Source of the DNA: Streptomyces aureus
GTDB taxonomy: Bacteria > Actinomycetota > Actinomycetes > Streptomycetales > Streptomycetaceae
Reading direction: 5' to 3'
Assembly (NCBI RefSeq): GCF_001418135.1
Contig: NZ_LIPQ01000018.1
Coordinates: forward strand, 1-40,622
DNA: 40,622 bases
A program made the translations under genes and the position numbers. The notes beneath the pieces were generated by a model. That model was not told the DNA's origin and ran no database searches. It worked only from the letters and a program-made list of their open reading frames with translations. Of this stretch, positions 7,603 to 16,818 are shown piece after piece. Within the stretch, counting starts at the first letter, position 1. Each line of letters opens with the position of its first letter.

Positions 7603-8475
7603 TCAGCCCTCACCACCGTCCTCGACCATGCCGTCCCGCAACCGGTCCAGGTTTCGGGCGAGCAACCGCGAGACGTGCATCTGCGAGACGCCGAGCCGCT
7701 CGCCGATCTGCGTCTGGGTGAGCTCCTCCACGAAGCGGAGGTGCAGCAGAAGCCGGTCGCGGGGGGCGAGGGCCTCCACGAGCGGGGCGAGGGTGTGGAA
7801 CTCCTCGAAGAGGGCGAGCGCCGGGTCCTCCTCGCCGATGAGATCGGCCAGGGCGGCGTCCTCCTCCTCGCTGTCGCCGCCGGCGAGCCTGGCGTCCAGG
7901 GACGTGGAGTGGTAGCCGTTGGCGGCGACCTGGGCCTCGACCACCTCGTCCTCGGACAGGTCCATGGCCGGCGCCAGCTCGGAGAGGCGCGGGGCCCGGC
8001 CGAGCCGTGAGCTCAGCTCGTCGGTCGCCCTGGCCAGCTCCACCCGCGCCTCCTGGAGGCGGCGCGGGACGTGCACGGCCCAGGTGGTGTCGCGGAAGAA
8101 GCGCTTGATCTCGCCCACGATGTACGGCACGGCGAAGGTGGCGAACTCCACCTCGCGCGACAGGTCGAAGCGGTCGATCGCCTTGATCAGGCCGACCATG
8201 CCGACCTGGAGGATGTCCTCCCGCTCGTCACCGCGCGCCCGGAACCGCCCCGCCGCGTACACCACGAGCGACATGTTCATCTCGATGAGGGTGTTCCGGA
8301 CGTACTGGTGCCCCGCGGTGCCCTCCTCCCGAGCCGCCAGTTCACGGAGGAACACCTTCGACAGGGCACGCGCGTCCCGGGGTGGAACCGCGTGCGGGAC
8401 CTCGGGAAAGGGCAGTTCCTCGCCCACGCCGTTCGTCGCGTACGCCGTCGTCGCCTCGGCCGGATCGGTCCGCAC
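7603..8475 (-). CDS. SigB/SigF/SigG-family RNA polymerase sigma factor (group 3)
   Basis: A 290-residue group 3 sigma factor with regions 2, 3 and 4. Region 2 is seen in MSLVVYAAGRFRARGDEREDILQVG and LIKAIDRFDLSREVEFATFA. The core after it, YIVGEIKRFFRDTTWAVHVPRR, is diagnostic for SigB/F/G-like factors. Region 4 ends with the helix-turn-helix LTQTQIGERLGVSQMHVSRLL. The GTG start at 8475 is preceded by AGAGGAGG at good spacing. Such factors in Streptomyces drive osmotic, oxidative and developmental stress regulons and are usually held by an RsbW-like anti-sigma. An ATPase of that fold starts divergently 190 bp away, and the ectoine operon is close by. A stress role, possibly osmotic, is likely but inferred. 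Confidence 0.94.
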   Translation of the reverse strand: MRTDPAEATTAYATNGVGEELPFPEVPHAVPPRDARALSKVFLRELAAREEGTAGHQYVRNTLIEMNMSLVVYAAGRFRARGDEREDILQVGMVGLIKAIDRFDLSREVEFATFAVPYIVGEIKRFFRDTTWAVHVPRRLQEARVELARATDELSSRLGRAPRLSELAPAMDLSEDEVVEAQVAANGYHSTSLDARLAGGDSEEEDAALADLIGEEDPALALFEEFHTLAPLVEALAPRDRLLLHLRFVEELTQTQIGERLGVSQMHVSRLLARNLDRLRDGMVEDGGEG

Positions 8476-8664
8476 AGGAACAACCTCCTCTGGCTCGCGG
8501 TCCGTTCAGCGGTCCCGGTTCACGTACCCCCGCTTCCGAGACGCACTCCTTGTCCGCTCCTGGCCGATTCCGCACGGATGGAAGGCATCACCCCGTCTCG
8601 AACGGGCAGACGAAACCCATCACCTACTGAGAAACCGCCCAGAAGAGGAAGAAAGGGATGCGCG
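8476..8664. promoter_or_regulatory. Divergent control region between sigma factor and ATPase
   Basis: A 189-bp gap between two divergent genes. On the minus strand a GGGGGTAC stretch near 8525-8535 resembles the -10 half of SigB-type promoters (GGGTA-like). However, no GTTT-like -35 lies at the right distance, so I make no promoter call. Both genes have good ribosome-binding sites within it. Confidence 0.3.
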
Positions 8665-9090
8665 ATGAAGACCCGGAGCGACACCCGGCGTCCGGCCCCC
8701 GGGGCGGACTCGCGCGGCGCCGGGAACGCCGGTTCGCCCCCGGTTTGTTCCCCGGCCCAGGCGCGGCAGCTCGTCCGCCACACCCTCGCCGCGCTCGGCC
8801 CCCTGCGGCCCGCCCAGGTCGAGGACCTGCTGCTCGTCACCTCGGAGCTGGTCACGAACGCGCACCGGCACGCGGGCGGCGTCACGGGCTTCGGGATCGG
8901 GGTCGGACACGACCGGGTGACGGTGTCCGTGTCCGACGCCAGCGGGGAGGCGCCGCCGTACGAGCGCCGCCGGGGGCTGCGTCCCGGTGGCTACGGCTGG
9001 CCGATCGTGCTCCGGCTGTGCCGTGAGGTGACCGTGGACGCGGGACCGGACGGCAAGACCATCCACGCGGCGGTGACGGTCGACCGGTGA
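8665..9090 (+). CDS. RsbW-like ATP-binding regulatory protein (putative anti-sigma factor)
   Basis: A 141-residue protein with a GHKL/HATPase_c_2 fold. The N-box is LLLVTSELVTNAHRHAGG, the G1-like segment is VSVSDASGEAPPY, and GGYGWPIVLRLC forms the G2-like ATP lid. About 35 residues precede the domain and look disordered. I chose the ATG at 8665, preceded by GAAAGGG; an ATG at 8658 is in another frame. Streptomyces encodes dozens of such kinases, many not paired with a sigma factor. The divergent SigB/F-type gene makes this one a candidate anti-sigma. The usual D-x-G-x-G motif is degenerate, so kinase activity is uncertain. Confidence 0.82.
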   Translation: MKTRSDTRRPAPGADSRGAGNAGSPPVCSPAQARQLVRHTLAALGPLRPAQVEDLLLVTSELVTNAHRHAGGVTGFGIGVGHDRVTVSVSDASGEAPPYERRRGLRPGGYGWPIVLRLCREVTVDAGPDGKTIHAAVTVDR

Positions 9091-9166
9091 GCGGGGGCCG
9101 CGCCCGGCGGCACGGCGCGCACCGGGCGCACGCCGCGGCGGGCCCGACCTGTGGAAGGCTGAGCCG

Positions 9167-9970
9167 ATGACCCCACGCTCGTACGACGTCCTCGCCGGCG
9201 ACCCGGACTCCCCCGTCATCCTCCATGTCCCGCACTCCTCCCGGGTGATACCCCCGGAGGTGCGCGACGGCATCCTGCTCGGCGACGGGGAACTGGCCCG
9301 CGAGCTCGACCACATCACCGACGCCCACACGGCGGAGATCGCGGCCGTCGCCGCGGCGGCCGCCGGCGCGACGCCGTGGCAGTTCGTCAACCGGCTGTCC
9401 CGGCTGGTCGTCGATCCCGAGCGCTTCCCCGACGAGCGCGAGGAGATGCTGGCCGTCGGGATGGGCGCGGTGTACACGCGGACCACGCACCGGGCCGCGC
9501 TCCGCCCCGCCGGCTTCGACCCGGCGCCGCTGATCGACCGGTACTTCACGCCGTACGCCGAGGGCATGGCCGCCGCCGTCGCCGCGCGGCTGGAGGCCAC
9601 CGGGCGGGCCGTGATCCTCGACGTGCACTCGTACCCGACCGGGCCGCTGCCGTACGAGCTGCACGGCGAGGGGCCCCGCCCGCCGGTCTGCCTCGGTACC
9701 GACCCCTTCCACACGCCGCCGCCCCTGCTGGACGCGGCACGGGAGGCGTTCGGCGGGTTCGGGGGCCTGGCGACCGACACGCCCTTCGCGGGGACCTACG
9801 TACCGCTGTCGTACTACGGCAGGGATCCGCGGGTCAGCGCGCTCATGATCGAGGTTCGGCGCGATGTCTACATGAGTGAGCCGGGCGGCGCGGCGGGACC
9901 GGGGGCGCGGGCGCTCGGGGCGGCCCTGGCGGCGCTCGTCGACGCCGTACCGCCGCACCCGGCGGCGTAA
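9167..9970 (+). CDS. N-formylglutamate amidohydrolase family protein
   Basis: A 267-residue protein of the FGase family (HutG-like zinc hydrolases). The metal motif VILHVPHSSRVIPPEV (from residue 17, with His20 and His23) opens the fold. LDHITDAHT, the arginine-bearing NRLSRLVVDPERFPDE and the late AVILDVHSYPTGPLPYE follow in family order. Known members release formate from N-formylglutamate in histidine breakdown, but many actinobacterial members are uncharacterised. There are no hut genes beside it, so the substrate is open. It lies 76 bp after the putative anti-sigma gene on the same strand and may be co-transcribed with it. Confidence 0.88.
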   Translation: MTPRSYDVLAGDPDSPVILHVPHSSRVIPPEVRDGILLGDGELARELDHITDAHTAEIAAVAAAAAGATPWQFVNRLSRLVVDPERFPDEREEMLAVGMGAVYTRTTHRAALRPAGFDPAPLIDRYFTPYAEGMAAAVAARLEATGRAVILDVHSYPTGPLPYELHGEGPRPPVCLGTDPFHTPPPLLDAAREAFGGFGGLATDTPFAGTYVPLSYYGRDPRVSALMIEVRRDVYMSEPGGAAGPGARALGAALAALVDAVPPHPAA

Positions 9971-10103
9971 GGAGGGACGGTAGCGCGGGTCCCGGGCGCC
10001 TGCTCATGCGTTCGGTCGCTGCCGAGCGACCCCGGGCCGGGGGCCTGCGCGGGCTGGGGGTGGTCCCGGGAGGGGCCGCCCCCCGTGCGTGAGGAGACCG
10101 TCG

Positions 10104-10345
10104 ATGACGGTGCCCGATTCCGCCCAGTACCGGCACGACGATCTCAGCGCGCTCTACTTCGACTGCACGCTCAAGCGCTCCCCCGAGGTCAGCGACACCG
10201 ACGGGCTGATCGAGCGCAGCCGGTCCGTCATGGAGGCGCAGGGCGTGGCGACCTCCCTGGTGCGGGCCGTCGACGTGGACATCTGCCCGCGCTGTACGAG
10301 CGGGTGATGGCCGCCGACATCCTCGTGCGGTGCGGGCCGATCTGA
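10104..10345 (+). pseudogene. Truncated FMN-reductase-like gene copy
   Basis: The reading from ATG 10104 gives ALYFDCTLKRSPEVSDTDGL and RAVDVDI, closely matching residues 12-60 of the intact gene 450 bp downstream. About 20 codons, equivalent to the WPDMTEHGWETDEW region, are missing and the frame shifts. The next frame continues with PALYERVMAADILVRCGPI. A TGA then stands where the intact copy has the Trp of GPVWLGD, and FGDT follows it. It is a decayed paralogue rather than a small gene. Confidence 0.78.
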
Positions 10346-10552
10346 TTCGGCGACACACGTCATGGTGGTGAGGCCACGCGGGTGATGGGGTGGACGACTT
10401 CGTCGGACTCGCGTGGCGTTTCGTCCATTCCGTCCCACGAGGCGAGAGAGTGGACGGGATGTTCGGTCGGCCCGACCGGAGCCCTATCGACGTCGGCAAC
10501 CGGGCGTGTTTCGCCGCCCGACCCGCCCACTCGTCCGCAGGGGAACGCATCC
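10346..10552. other. Intergenic region between dead and intact FMN-reductase copies
   Basis: A 207-bp stretch with no credible gene. It should carry the promoter of the intact copy, but no clear boxes were found. The frame of the intact gene stays open back to 10382; that part has no family similarity, so I left it out. Confidence 0.35.
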
Positions 10553-11269
<717 letters not shown>

Positions 11270-11329
11270 GCGCGGGCCGGATCGGTCGGAGGTCCGGCGG
11301 CCTGTGGTCTCGGTGGCGGCCCACCTTGG

Positions 11330-11472
11330 TGGAGAAGGGGTAGAGCGGGGGCAGGAGGGCGGCGGCGAGGACGGTCCAGAGCGCGGTGTGGGTGCCGACG
11401 TGGGTGGCGAGAAGGCCGGCGATGAGCCTGCCGAGCGGCATCGCGCCCCAGGAGACGAACCGACCCCGCGCC
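11330..11472 (-). pseudogene. C-terminal fragment of an MFS transporter
   Basis: The minus strand encodes RFVSWGAMPLGRLIAGLLAT followed by HVGTHTALWTVLAAALLPPL. This is the standard end of drug-exporter MFS proteins: the sequence before TM11, a Thr/Ala-rich loop and TM12. Nothing upstream encodes the remaining ten helices, because a pirin fragment abuts it. It is a remnant only. Confidence 0.62.
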
Positions 11473-11473
11473 T

Positions 11474-11626
11474 TCAGCCGGGTCGGTGGGCCTCCGGCGC
11501 GTCGAGGCGATCGCCGTCGTAGCCGACCACCTCGCCGAACCGGTCGGAGGTCATCCGGTCGTCCCTCGCCCTGCGGATCTCCTCGTCCGTACGGCCCACG
11601 CAGTTCCACCACATCACGATCAACGC
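11474..11626 (-). pseudogene. C-terminal fragment of a pirin-family protein
   Basis: The minus strand encodes ALIVMWWNCVGRTDEEIRRA and then RFGEVVGYDGDRLDAPE up to a TGA at 11474-11476. These match the last 50 residues of pirin/quercetin-dioxygenase-like cupins, whose signature MWWNFVGR is nearly intact. A stop stands directly before the fragment, and the cupin core is absent. Confidence 0.65.
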
Positions 11627-11841
11627 ACCTCACCTTCCAGCCACTCGGCGGGGGTCCGCCCGACGACCTTCGGATGGTCGAAGAGACGTCCCGCCTTGCA
11701 GGCTGGGGCGTGACACGCCGTACGCACGAGCACGAGCTCGACATCTCACACCGGTTCACCGGCCGGTGCGGCGGACCGTCGTGACGCCGGCTACGGGGCG
11801 TTCGCCCGGCCATGGCGGCAGACCACCTGGAGAGGATTCTT

Positions 11842-13644
11842 GTGAACACCGCATCCGCCCCGGAGACGACGGGTGCCGAGTCCCCGCGCGTCCGCGAGAC
11901 GCTCAAGGCACTGTACGGGTATGTCCGACCGCACCGGTGGAACGTCGTACTCGGTCTGCTGTTGGCGCTGGTCGGGTCCGCCGGAGGGCTGCTGCAGCCG
12001 CTGGCCACGAAGGCGCTGGTCGACCGGCTCTCGTCCGGTGGCACGCTCGCCACCCTTCTGCTGGCGCTGACCGTGCTGGTGCTGCTGAGCACGGTGGCCG
12101 AGGCGTTCGGTGCCTATGTGCTGGAGCGGACGGCGGAGTCGGTGGTCCTGGCCGCCCGCCGCAGCCTGATCGGCCGGCTGCTGCGGTTGCGCCTCGCGGA
12201 GGTGGACCGGATGCAGCCGGGCGATCTGATGTCACGGGTGACGTCCGACACCACGCTGCTGCGGGCCGTCAGCACCCAGGCGGTGGTCAACGCCGCGACC
12301 GGGGCGCTGACGTTGATCGCGGCGGTCGTGGTGATGGCGTTCCTGGACGCCGTCCTGGTCGGCGTCGCACTCGTCGTGGTCGCGGTCGTCGGCGCGGGCG
12401 CCGCCTGTGTGATGCCGAAGATCGGGCAGGCCGCTGAGCGTTCCCAGGCCGCGGTCGGGGACATGTCCACCGGCCTGGAGCGGGTCTTCGGTGCGTTCCG
12501 CACCGTGAAGGCGTCCGGCGCCGAGGAGCGGGAGACCGCCCGCGTCGAGGCGTCGGCCGGGCGGGCGTGGCGCCACGGCGTGCGCGGCGCGAAGTGGGAG
12601 GCCTTGCTCGGGACGGCGGACAACCTCGCCGTCGAGCTGGCGTTCCTCGCCGTGCTCGCGGTCGGCGGGGCGCGGGTGGCGTCCGGGGACATCCCCGTCT
12701 CCACGCTCATCGCCTTTCTGCTGTACCTGTTCTACCTGATGGAGCCGGTGTACAAGCTGGTCGAGGCCGCCTCCGCGTACCAGGAGGGCGCGGCCGCGAT
12801 CTCCCGGATCAAGGAGGTGGACCGCCTCGCGGCGGAGCCGCCGACCACGCCGCAGCCCGCGCGGGCCCAGCCTTCGGCAGCCGTACGGCGCCCGGCGTCG
12901 GTCCGCTTCGAGGAGGTGTCCTTCCGCTACGGGCCGGGGCTGCCGCCCCTCCACCAGCAAGTGGACTTCGACGTGCCGGGCGCCGGGATGACGGCCTTCG
13001 TGGGGCCTTCGGGTGCGGGCAAGTCGACGGTCTTCTCCCTCATCGAGCGGTTCTACGAGGCGAGTGGCGGCCGGATCCTGGTGGACGGCAAGGACATACG
13101 CCAGTGGCCGCTGCCGGAGCTGCGGTCCGCCATCGGGTACGTCGAGCAGGACGCGCCGGTGCTGGCCGGCACCCTGCGGGAGAACCTGGTCTTCAGCGCG
13201 CCCGGCGCGACGGACGACGACATCCGCGCCGTCCTCGCCCGGACCAGGCTCGACACGCTCGTCGAGCGTCTCCCGCAGGGTCTGGACACCCTGGTCGGGC
13301 ACCGCGGCTCGAAGCTGTCCGGCGGCGAACGCCAGCGCGTCGCGATCGCCCGGGCACTGCTGCGCAGGCCCCGGCTGCTGCTCCTGGACGAGGCCACCTC
13401 GCAGCTCGACGCCGTCAACGAGCTGGCGCTGCGCGACGTCATCGCCGAGACGGCACGCGAGACCACCGTCCTGGTGGTGGCACACCGCCTGTCGACGGTC
13501 ACGGACGCCGAGCGCGTCGTCGTCATGGACGCCGGCACGGTCCGCGCGATCGGCACCCATGAGGAACTGCTGAACAGGGACGAGCTCTACGCACAGCTGG
13601 CCGCGACCCAGCTCCTGATCCCGGCGGGGCGCTCCGGCGGGTAG
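11842..13644 (+). CDS. ABCB-type ABC exporter (fused membrane and ATPase domains)
   Basis: A 600-residue half-transporter with six transmembrane helices (about residues 30-310) followed by a nucleotide-binding domain. Walker A is GPSGAGKST (388-396), the signature is LSGGERQR (492-499) and Walker B is LLLLDEATS with catalytic Glu517. The switch histidine is in VVAHRLST. The GTG at 11842 was chosen because GGAGAGG sits just before it; an in-frame ATG at 11812 lacks a site. Such proteins homodimerise and export lipids, drugs or peptides. No biosynthetic or peptide gene adjoins it, so the substrate is unknown. The gene appears monocistronic and ends near a bidirectional hairpin. Confidence 0.92.
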   Translation: MNTASAPETTGAESPRVRETLKALYGYVRPHRWNVVLGLLLALVGSAGGLLQPLATKALVDRLSSGGTLATLLLALTVLVLLSTVAEAFGAYVLERTAESVVLAARRSLIGRLLRLRLAEVDRMQPGDLMSRVTSDTTLLRAVSTQAVVNAATGALTLIAAVVVMAFLDAVLVGVALVVVAVVGAGAACVMPKIGQAAERSQAAVGDMSTGLERVFGAFRTVKASGAEERETARVEASAGRAWRHGVRGAKWEALLGTADNLAVELAFLAVLAVGGARVASGDIPVSTLIAFLLYLFYLMEPVYKLVEAASAYQEGAAAISRIKEVDRLAAEPPTTPQPARAQPSAAVRRPASVRFEEVSFRYGPGLPPLHQQVDFDVPGAGMTAFVGPSGAGKSTVFSLIERFYEASGGRILVDGKDIRQWPLPELRSAIGYVEQDAPVLAGTLRENLVFSAPGATDDDIRAVLARTRLDTLVERLPQGLDTLVGHRGSKLSGGERQRVAIARALLRRPRLLLLDEATSQLDAVNELALRDVIAETARETTVLVVAHRLSTVTDAERVVVMDAGTVRAIGTHEELLNRDELYAQLAATQLLIPAGRSGG

Positions 13645-13812
13645 GTCGGGTGTCCCACCGGCTGCCCCCGCCGCACGGCGGAGCGGAGGTGCACGCCGAG
13701 ACCACGAGGAGTGCCACGCCTGATCGAGCGGGAGTCCGGTCGGCGGCGTGCCGACACAGGGCTACGCTGCTGTGCCGTGAGCCGTGACCGGCACGCCCAC
13801 GCCGGGCACCGC

Positions 13813-13848
13813 ACCCGCAAGGGCTGATGGGAACAGCCACTTGCGGGT
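13813..13848. terminator. Bidirectional terminator hairpin between convergent genes
   Basis: ACCCGCAAG-GGCTG (13813-13826) pairs with CAGCC-A-CTTGCGGGT (13834-13848) around a 7-nt loop, giving 14 bp with one bulged A. It sits between the plus-strand exporter and the minus-strand DUF418 gene and could serve both. The rest of the 260-bp gap shows nothing recognisable. Confidence 0.78.
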
Positions 13849-13904
13849 CACGTGGATCGGCGCCGCCGGGACGGGCCGTGCGGGCCGACCGTCCCGGCCC
13901 GGCC

Positions 13905-15143
13905 TCATCGGATGTGCTTCGCCGGCCTGGTGACGGCGTTGAGCAACGCCTCCAGCGGTCCGCGGCGGAAGAATCGGGACCAGCCCGCGGCGAACGCGAT
14001 CGCTCCGAGGACGAACAGGAGCACGGGGATCCAGGACGTCTGGCTGCTTTCGCCGGCGGATATGCCGAGCATGGACTGGGCGAGGAAGTGACCGACGTAG
14101 GCCGTCAGGGACATGGTGCCCACGGCGATGACGGGTTTCGCCAGGCTGCGCAGTCGCGGCAGGCGGTCCATCAGCACCGTCCCGCCCACGAGCACGAGGA
14201 TGGCGACGCCCACGCTGCCGACGATGTCGAACGTGGTGCCGCTGTGCGGCCCGGCGGACAGCAGTTCCGAGGCCGCCCGCCGGGGGGCCTCGAAGGATCC
14301 GCTGCCGAAGGACGACGCCTTCTCGAACCCGGCGGACGACTTCCCGTCCTCCGCCATGCTGCGCAGCGCGTCCTTGCCCGTCAGCAGCAGCGACAGGCCG
14401 TAGGCGCCGACGGTCAGAGCGGCACCGAGCGCGGCCAGACGACGCTGGACGGAGACGGCCGACAGGTCGAGGCGGGCCAGCGCCATGCCGGCGACCACGA
14501 ACGACATCCACGTGATCGTCGGATAGAAGCCGGTGAGCAGCAGGTCGAGCACGCCGACCTCGCTGATCCTCTTGAGCGGGTCGTGGGCGTCGATGGTCTG
14601 CTGGACGGACTCGCTGAGCCGCGCGTCCAGGACGAACGCCAGCTGGGGTGTGACGAGCGCGAGCCCGGCAGCGGTGATCGCCAGTGCCTCGGCGGACAGC
14701 CGCAGCAGGAGCAGGGCGAGGAGGAAGTAGACACCGTAGAAGCCGAGGATGATCACTCCCCCGTACTCCATCGCCAGCATGGTGCCCAGCGCCAGCAGGA
14801 CCACGGCGCGGATCGCGATCCGGGCCTTCGCCTGCCGGCCCGCCAGGCCGGTCTTCGGCTCACGGCGCCCGGCGATCAGCATCAGCGAGAACCCGGCGAG
14901 GGTGGCGAACAGAACCGACGAATGGCCGTCGGCAAGGTACCGGACCCATCTGGCGACGCCGTCCGTGGCCGACAGCGGCGGGCCGATGTGCACGATGTAC
15001 ATGCCGAACACCGCCAACGCGCGGGCCAGATCCACCCCGACCAGGCGCCCCGTCGATGATCCCCCGGAGAGCTTCCTGGCGGACTCGGTCGAAGTGCGGG
15101 TCAGTGGAGGCGAGTTCTCCTGCGGCGGCTGTATCTGTGTCAT
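13905..15143 (-). CDS. DUF418/HGSNAT-like multi-pass membrane protein
   Basis: A 412-residue integral membrane protein with roughly ten predicted helices. After a polar N-terminus of about 30 residues it begins with GRLVGVDLARALAVFGMYIV, the opening helix motif of the DUF1624/HGSNAT-catalytic and DUF418 membrane acyltransferase-like families. The charged GRREPKTG loop and the VGTMSLTAYVGHFLAQSM helix with its conserved His are also typical. Biochemistry is unknown for most bacterial members; acyl transfer across the membrane is a guess from the animal enzyme. It is transcribed away from the two-component system, 139 bp from the next minus-strand gene. Confidence 0.78.
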   Translation of the reverse strand: MTQIQPPQENSPPLTRTSTESARKLSGGSSTGRLVGVDLARALAVFGMYIVHIGPPLSATDGVARWVRYLADGHSSVLFATLAGFSLMLIAGRREPKTGLAGRQAKARIAIRAVVLLALGTMLAMEYGGVIILGFYGVYFLLALLLLRLSAEALAITAAGLALVTPQLAFVLDARLSESVQQTIDAHDPLKRISEVGVLDLLLTGFYPTITWMSFVVAGMALARLDLSAVSVQRRLAALGAALTVGAYGLSLLLTGKDALRSMAEDGKSSAGFEKASSFGSGSFEAPRRAASELLSAGPHSGTTFDIVGSVGVAILVLVGGTVLMDRLPRLRSLAKPVIAVGTMSLTAYVGHFLAQSMLGISAGESSQTSWIPVLLFVLGAIAFAAGWSRFFRRGPLEALLNAVTRPAKHIR

Positions 15144-15282
15144 ACGGACAATCTCCGGGCGCCGCCGGGAAGCGGACCATCCGACGGGCTTCGGTGAGAC
15201 CCCCGCCGACCGGCCGGGACCAGCCCCGCCGAGTGGCGGAACGGCGCCCAGGACGGTTCGCGGGCCCGGACGGCCCGCCGTC

Positions 15283-15810
15283 CTACTTGATGACGGCGTT
15301 GGCCACCACGACCACGAGGCCGAGCAACGCGTCCACCGTGCCGATCCTCACGGCGGAGCCCCAGGTGCGACCGGCGGCGCGGGCCGCGGACAGACCCCAG
15401 GCGAACAGCAGCACCACGTTCACGGCGAAGACCACGCACTCGACGTCCTCCGTGGGCCACCATCCCCAGGCGGCGCCGAGCAGCACGCCCAGCGTCGGCA
15501 CCGTCGCCGCCACCAACGGCCACTCGGACAGCAACAGCCGCACCCCGGCGCGCACACCGTGATGGGTCCGGTCGCCACGCAGGGCCATCAGATGCGCGTA
15601 GCCGTGGGCCAACGCCGAGGCGAAGGCCGTCACCAGGAGCCATTGGGCGCTGGTGAACCGGTCGGCGGGCGCCGTCTCACCCTGTTCCGTCAGGGCGGCC
15701 ACCATGGAACTGGCCAGCACCGCCCCGTACACACCCCCGAAGAGCACACGGGGTCGCGCCGCACAGCGACGCAGAGCGTGGACGGGCTGACGCGGGAACG
15801 GGCGGGGCAT
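15283..15810 (-). CDS. Small integral membrane protein of unknown function
   Basis: A 175-residue protein with four or five hydrophobic helices, at about residues 23-41, 54-75, 94-115, 124-143 and 153-174. The first helix is VLFGGVYGAVLASSMVAAL and the second ends in ALAHGYAHLMA, a His/Tyr pattern I have seen in uncharacterised Streptomyces membrane proteins. The ATG at 15810 was chosen because the upstream extension of the frame is polar and low in complexity. It diverges from the response regulator gene and may be controlled by it. No function can be assigned. Confidence 0.62.
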   Translation of the reverse strand: MPRPFPRQPVHALRRCAARPRVLFGGVYGAVLASSMVAALTEQGETAPADRFTSAQWLLVTAFASALAHGYAHLMALRGDRTHHGVRAGVRLLLSEWPLVAATVPTLGVLLGAAWGWWPTEDVECVVFAVNVVLLFAWGLSAARAAGRTWGSAVRIGTVDALLGLVVVVANAVIK

Positions 15811-16137
15811 GACGGGGTCGTCCTCGAACGGTAGGGAAACGGCTGTGGCCCGCGGACTCGTGCGGGCCCATGGACCGACTCCAGCGGACGAGGACGAGGG
15901 ACACCATCCGCCGTCCTTCGTGCACCTGCCCGCCGACGGTCGGGATGGTCCCCCCGAACGGCTGGAGCCGACCCGCCGGATGTCCACACTCCACGGTCAT
16001 CGCGCCACCGCGTACCCTGCCGGACGTACTGTCGACGGCAGGCGATCACCGTACGAGAGCGTGGACGCCCCGGTGCGGGTGCCGACACGGATCGCCGAGA
16101 GGCCGGACGGAGCAGACGAGTGTGAGGCGGAACGCCG
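15811..16137. promoter_or_regulatory. Divergent region with two inverted repeats
   Basis: A 327-bp gap between a membrane protein gene and the response regulator. It contains GGCCCGC/GCGGGCC (15847-15853 and 15862-15868, 8-nt spacer) near the minus-strand gene. It also contains CCTGCCG/CGGCAGG (16016-16022 and 16036-16042, 13-nt spacer) about 100 bp before the response regulator. Either could be an operator of the DNA-binding response regulator; this is unproven. Confidence 0.4.
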
Positions 16138-16818
16138 GTGATCCGGGTAGTGGTGGTGGATGACGAGGCCCTGGTGCGGTCCGGTTTCCAGATGATCCTG
16201 AACGCGTCCGACGGCATCGAGGTCGTCGCGACCGCGGACGGGGCGCAGGCGGCCGACGTCATCCGGCGCGAGAGGCCGGACGTCGTACTCCTCGACATCC
16301 GCATGCCGGACGTGGACGGCCTGACCGTCCTGCGGAAGATCCAGGAACTGGCCGCACCGCCGCACGTCGCCATGCTGACCACCTTCGACACCGACGAGTA
16401 CATCCTCACCGCGCTGCGGTCGGGTGCCGCCGGCTTCCTGCTCAAGGACACCGAGCCCGAGCAGCTCGCCCAGCTCGTGCGCACCCTGGCCGCCGGCGGG
16501 GTGGTGATGTCCCCGAAAGCCTCACGCGCGCTGCTGCGCGGTCACCCTGGAGCGGGAGCACCCCAGGACGCGGAGGTGGCACGGGTGAACCTGCTCAGCG
16601 ACCGGGAGCGCGCCGTCCTCGTCCTGGTCGCGGAAGGACTGTCCAACGCCGAGATCGGCACCCGTGTCCATCTGAGCGCGGGCACCGTCAAGGACCACGT
16701 CAGCTCGATCCTGAACAAGCTGCGGGTCGCCGGCCGTGTCCAGGCCGCACTGCTCGCCGAGCGCGCCGGACTGCTCGGCAGGAACGACGACAACCCGTCG
16801 CGGGACGACGGGCGATGA
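16138..16818 (+). CDS. NarL/LuxR-type response regulator
   Basis: A 226-residue two-component response regulator. The receiver domain (about 1-120) has the acidic pair in VVVVDDEALVR, phospho-acceptor Asp53 in VVLLDIRMPDVDG, the switch Thr in MLTTFDTDEYI and Lys in GFLLKDTEP. The C-terminal LuxR helix-turn-helix (about 155-215) reads LSDRERAVLVLVAEGLSNAE and then HLSAGTVKDHVSSILNKL. The start is GTG at 16138. Its last four bases overlap the kinase start (ATGA), so the two are translationally coupled. Confidence 0.96.
   Translation: MIRVVVVDDEALVRSGFQMILNASDGIEVVATADGAQAADVIRRERPDVVLLDIRMPDVDGLTVLRKIQELAAPPHVAMLTTFDTDEYILTALRSGAAGFLLKDTEPEQLAQLVRTLAAGGVVMSPKASRALLRGHPGAGAPQDAEVARVNLLSDRERAVLVLVAEGLSNAEIGTRVHLSAGTVKDHVSSILNKLRVAGRVQAALLAERAGLLGRNDDNPSRDDGR

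Larger units (their letters stand above)
11270..11841. other. Gene-debris region
   Basis: A 572-bp stretch without an intact gene. Its minus strand carries C-terminal fragments of an MFS transporter and of a pirin-like protein, listed separately. The remaining 215 bp before the ABC exporter should hold its promoter, but no boxes were recognised. Confidence 0.5.

Noticed and set aside
8525..8535. GGGGGTAC as a SigB-type autoregulated promoter
   Set aside because: The -10-like half is present but no GTTT-like -35 lies 14-17 bp upstream, so support is insufficient.
10382..10552. An upstream extension of the FMN-reductase gene
   Set aside because: The extra 57 residues have no family similarity, and the ATG at 10553 directly precedes the conserved first strand.
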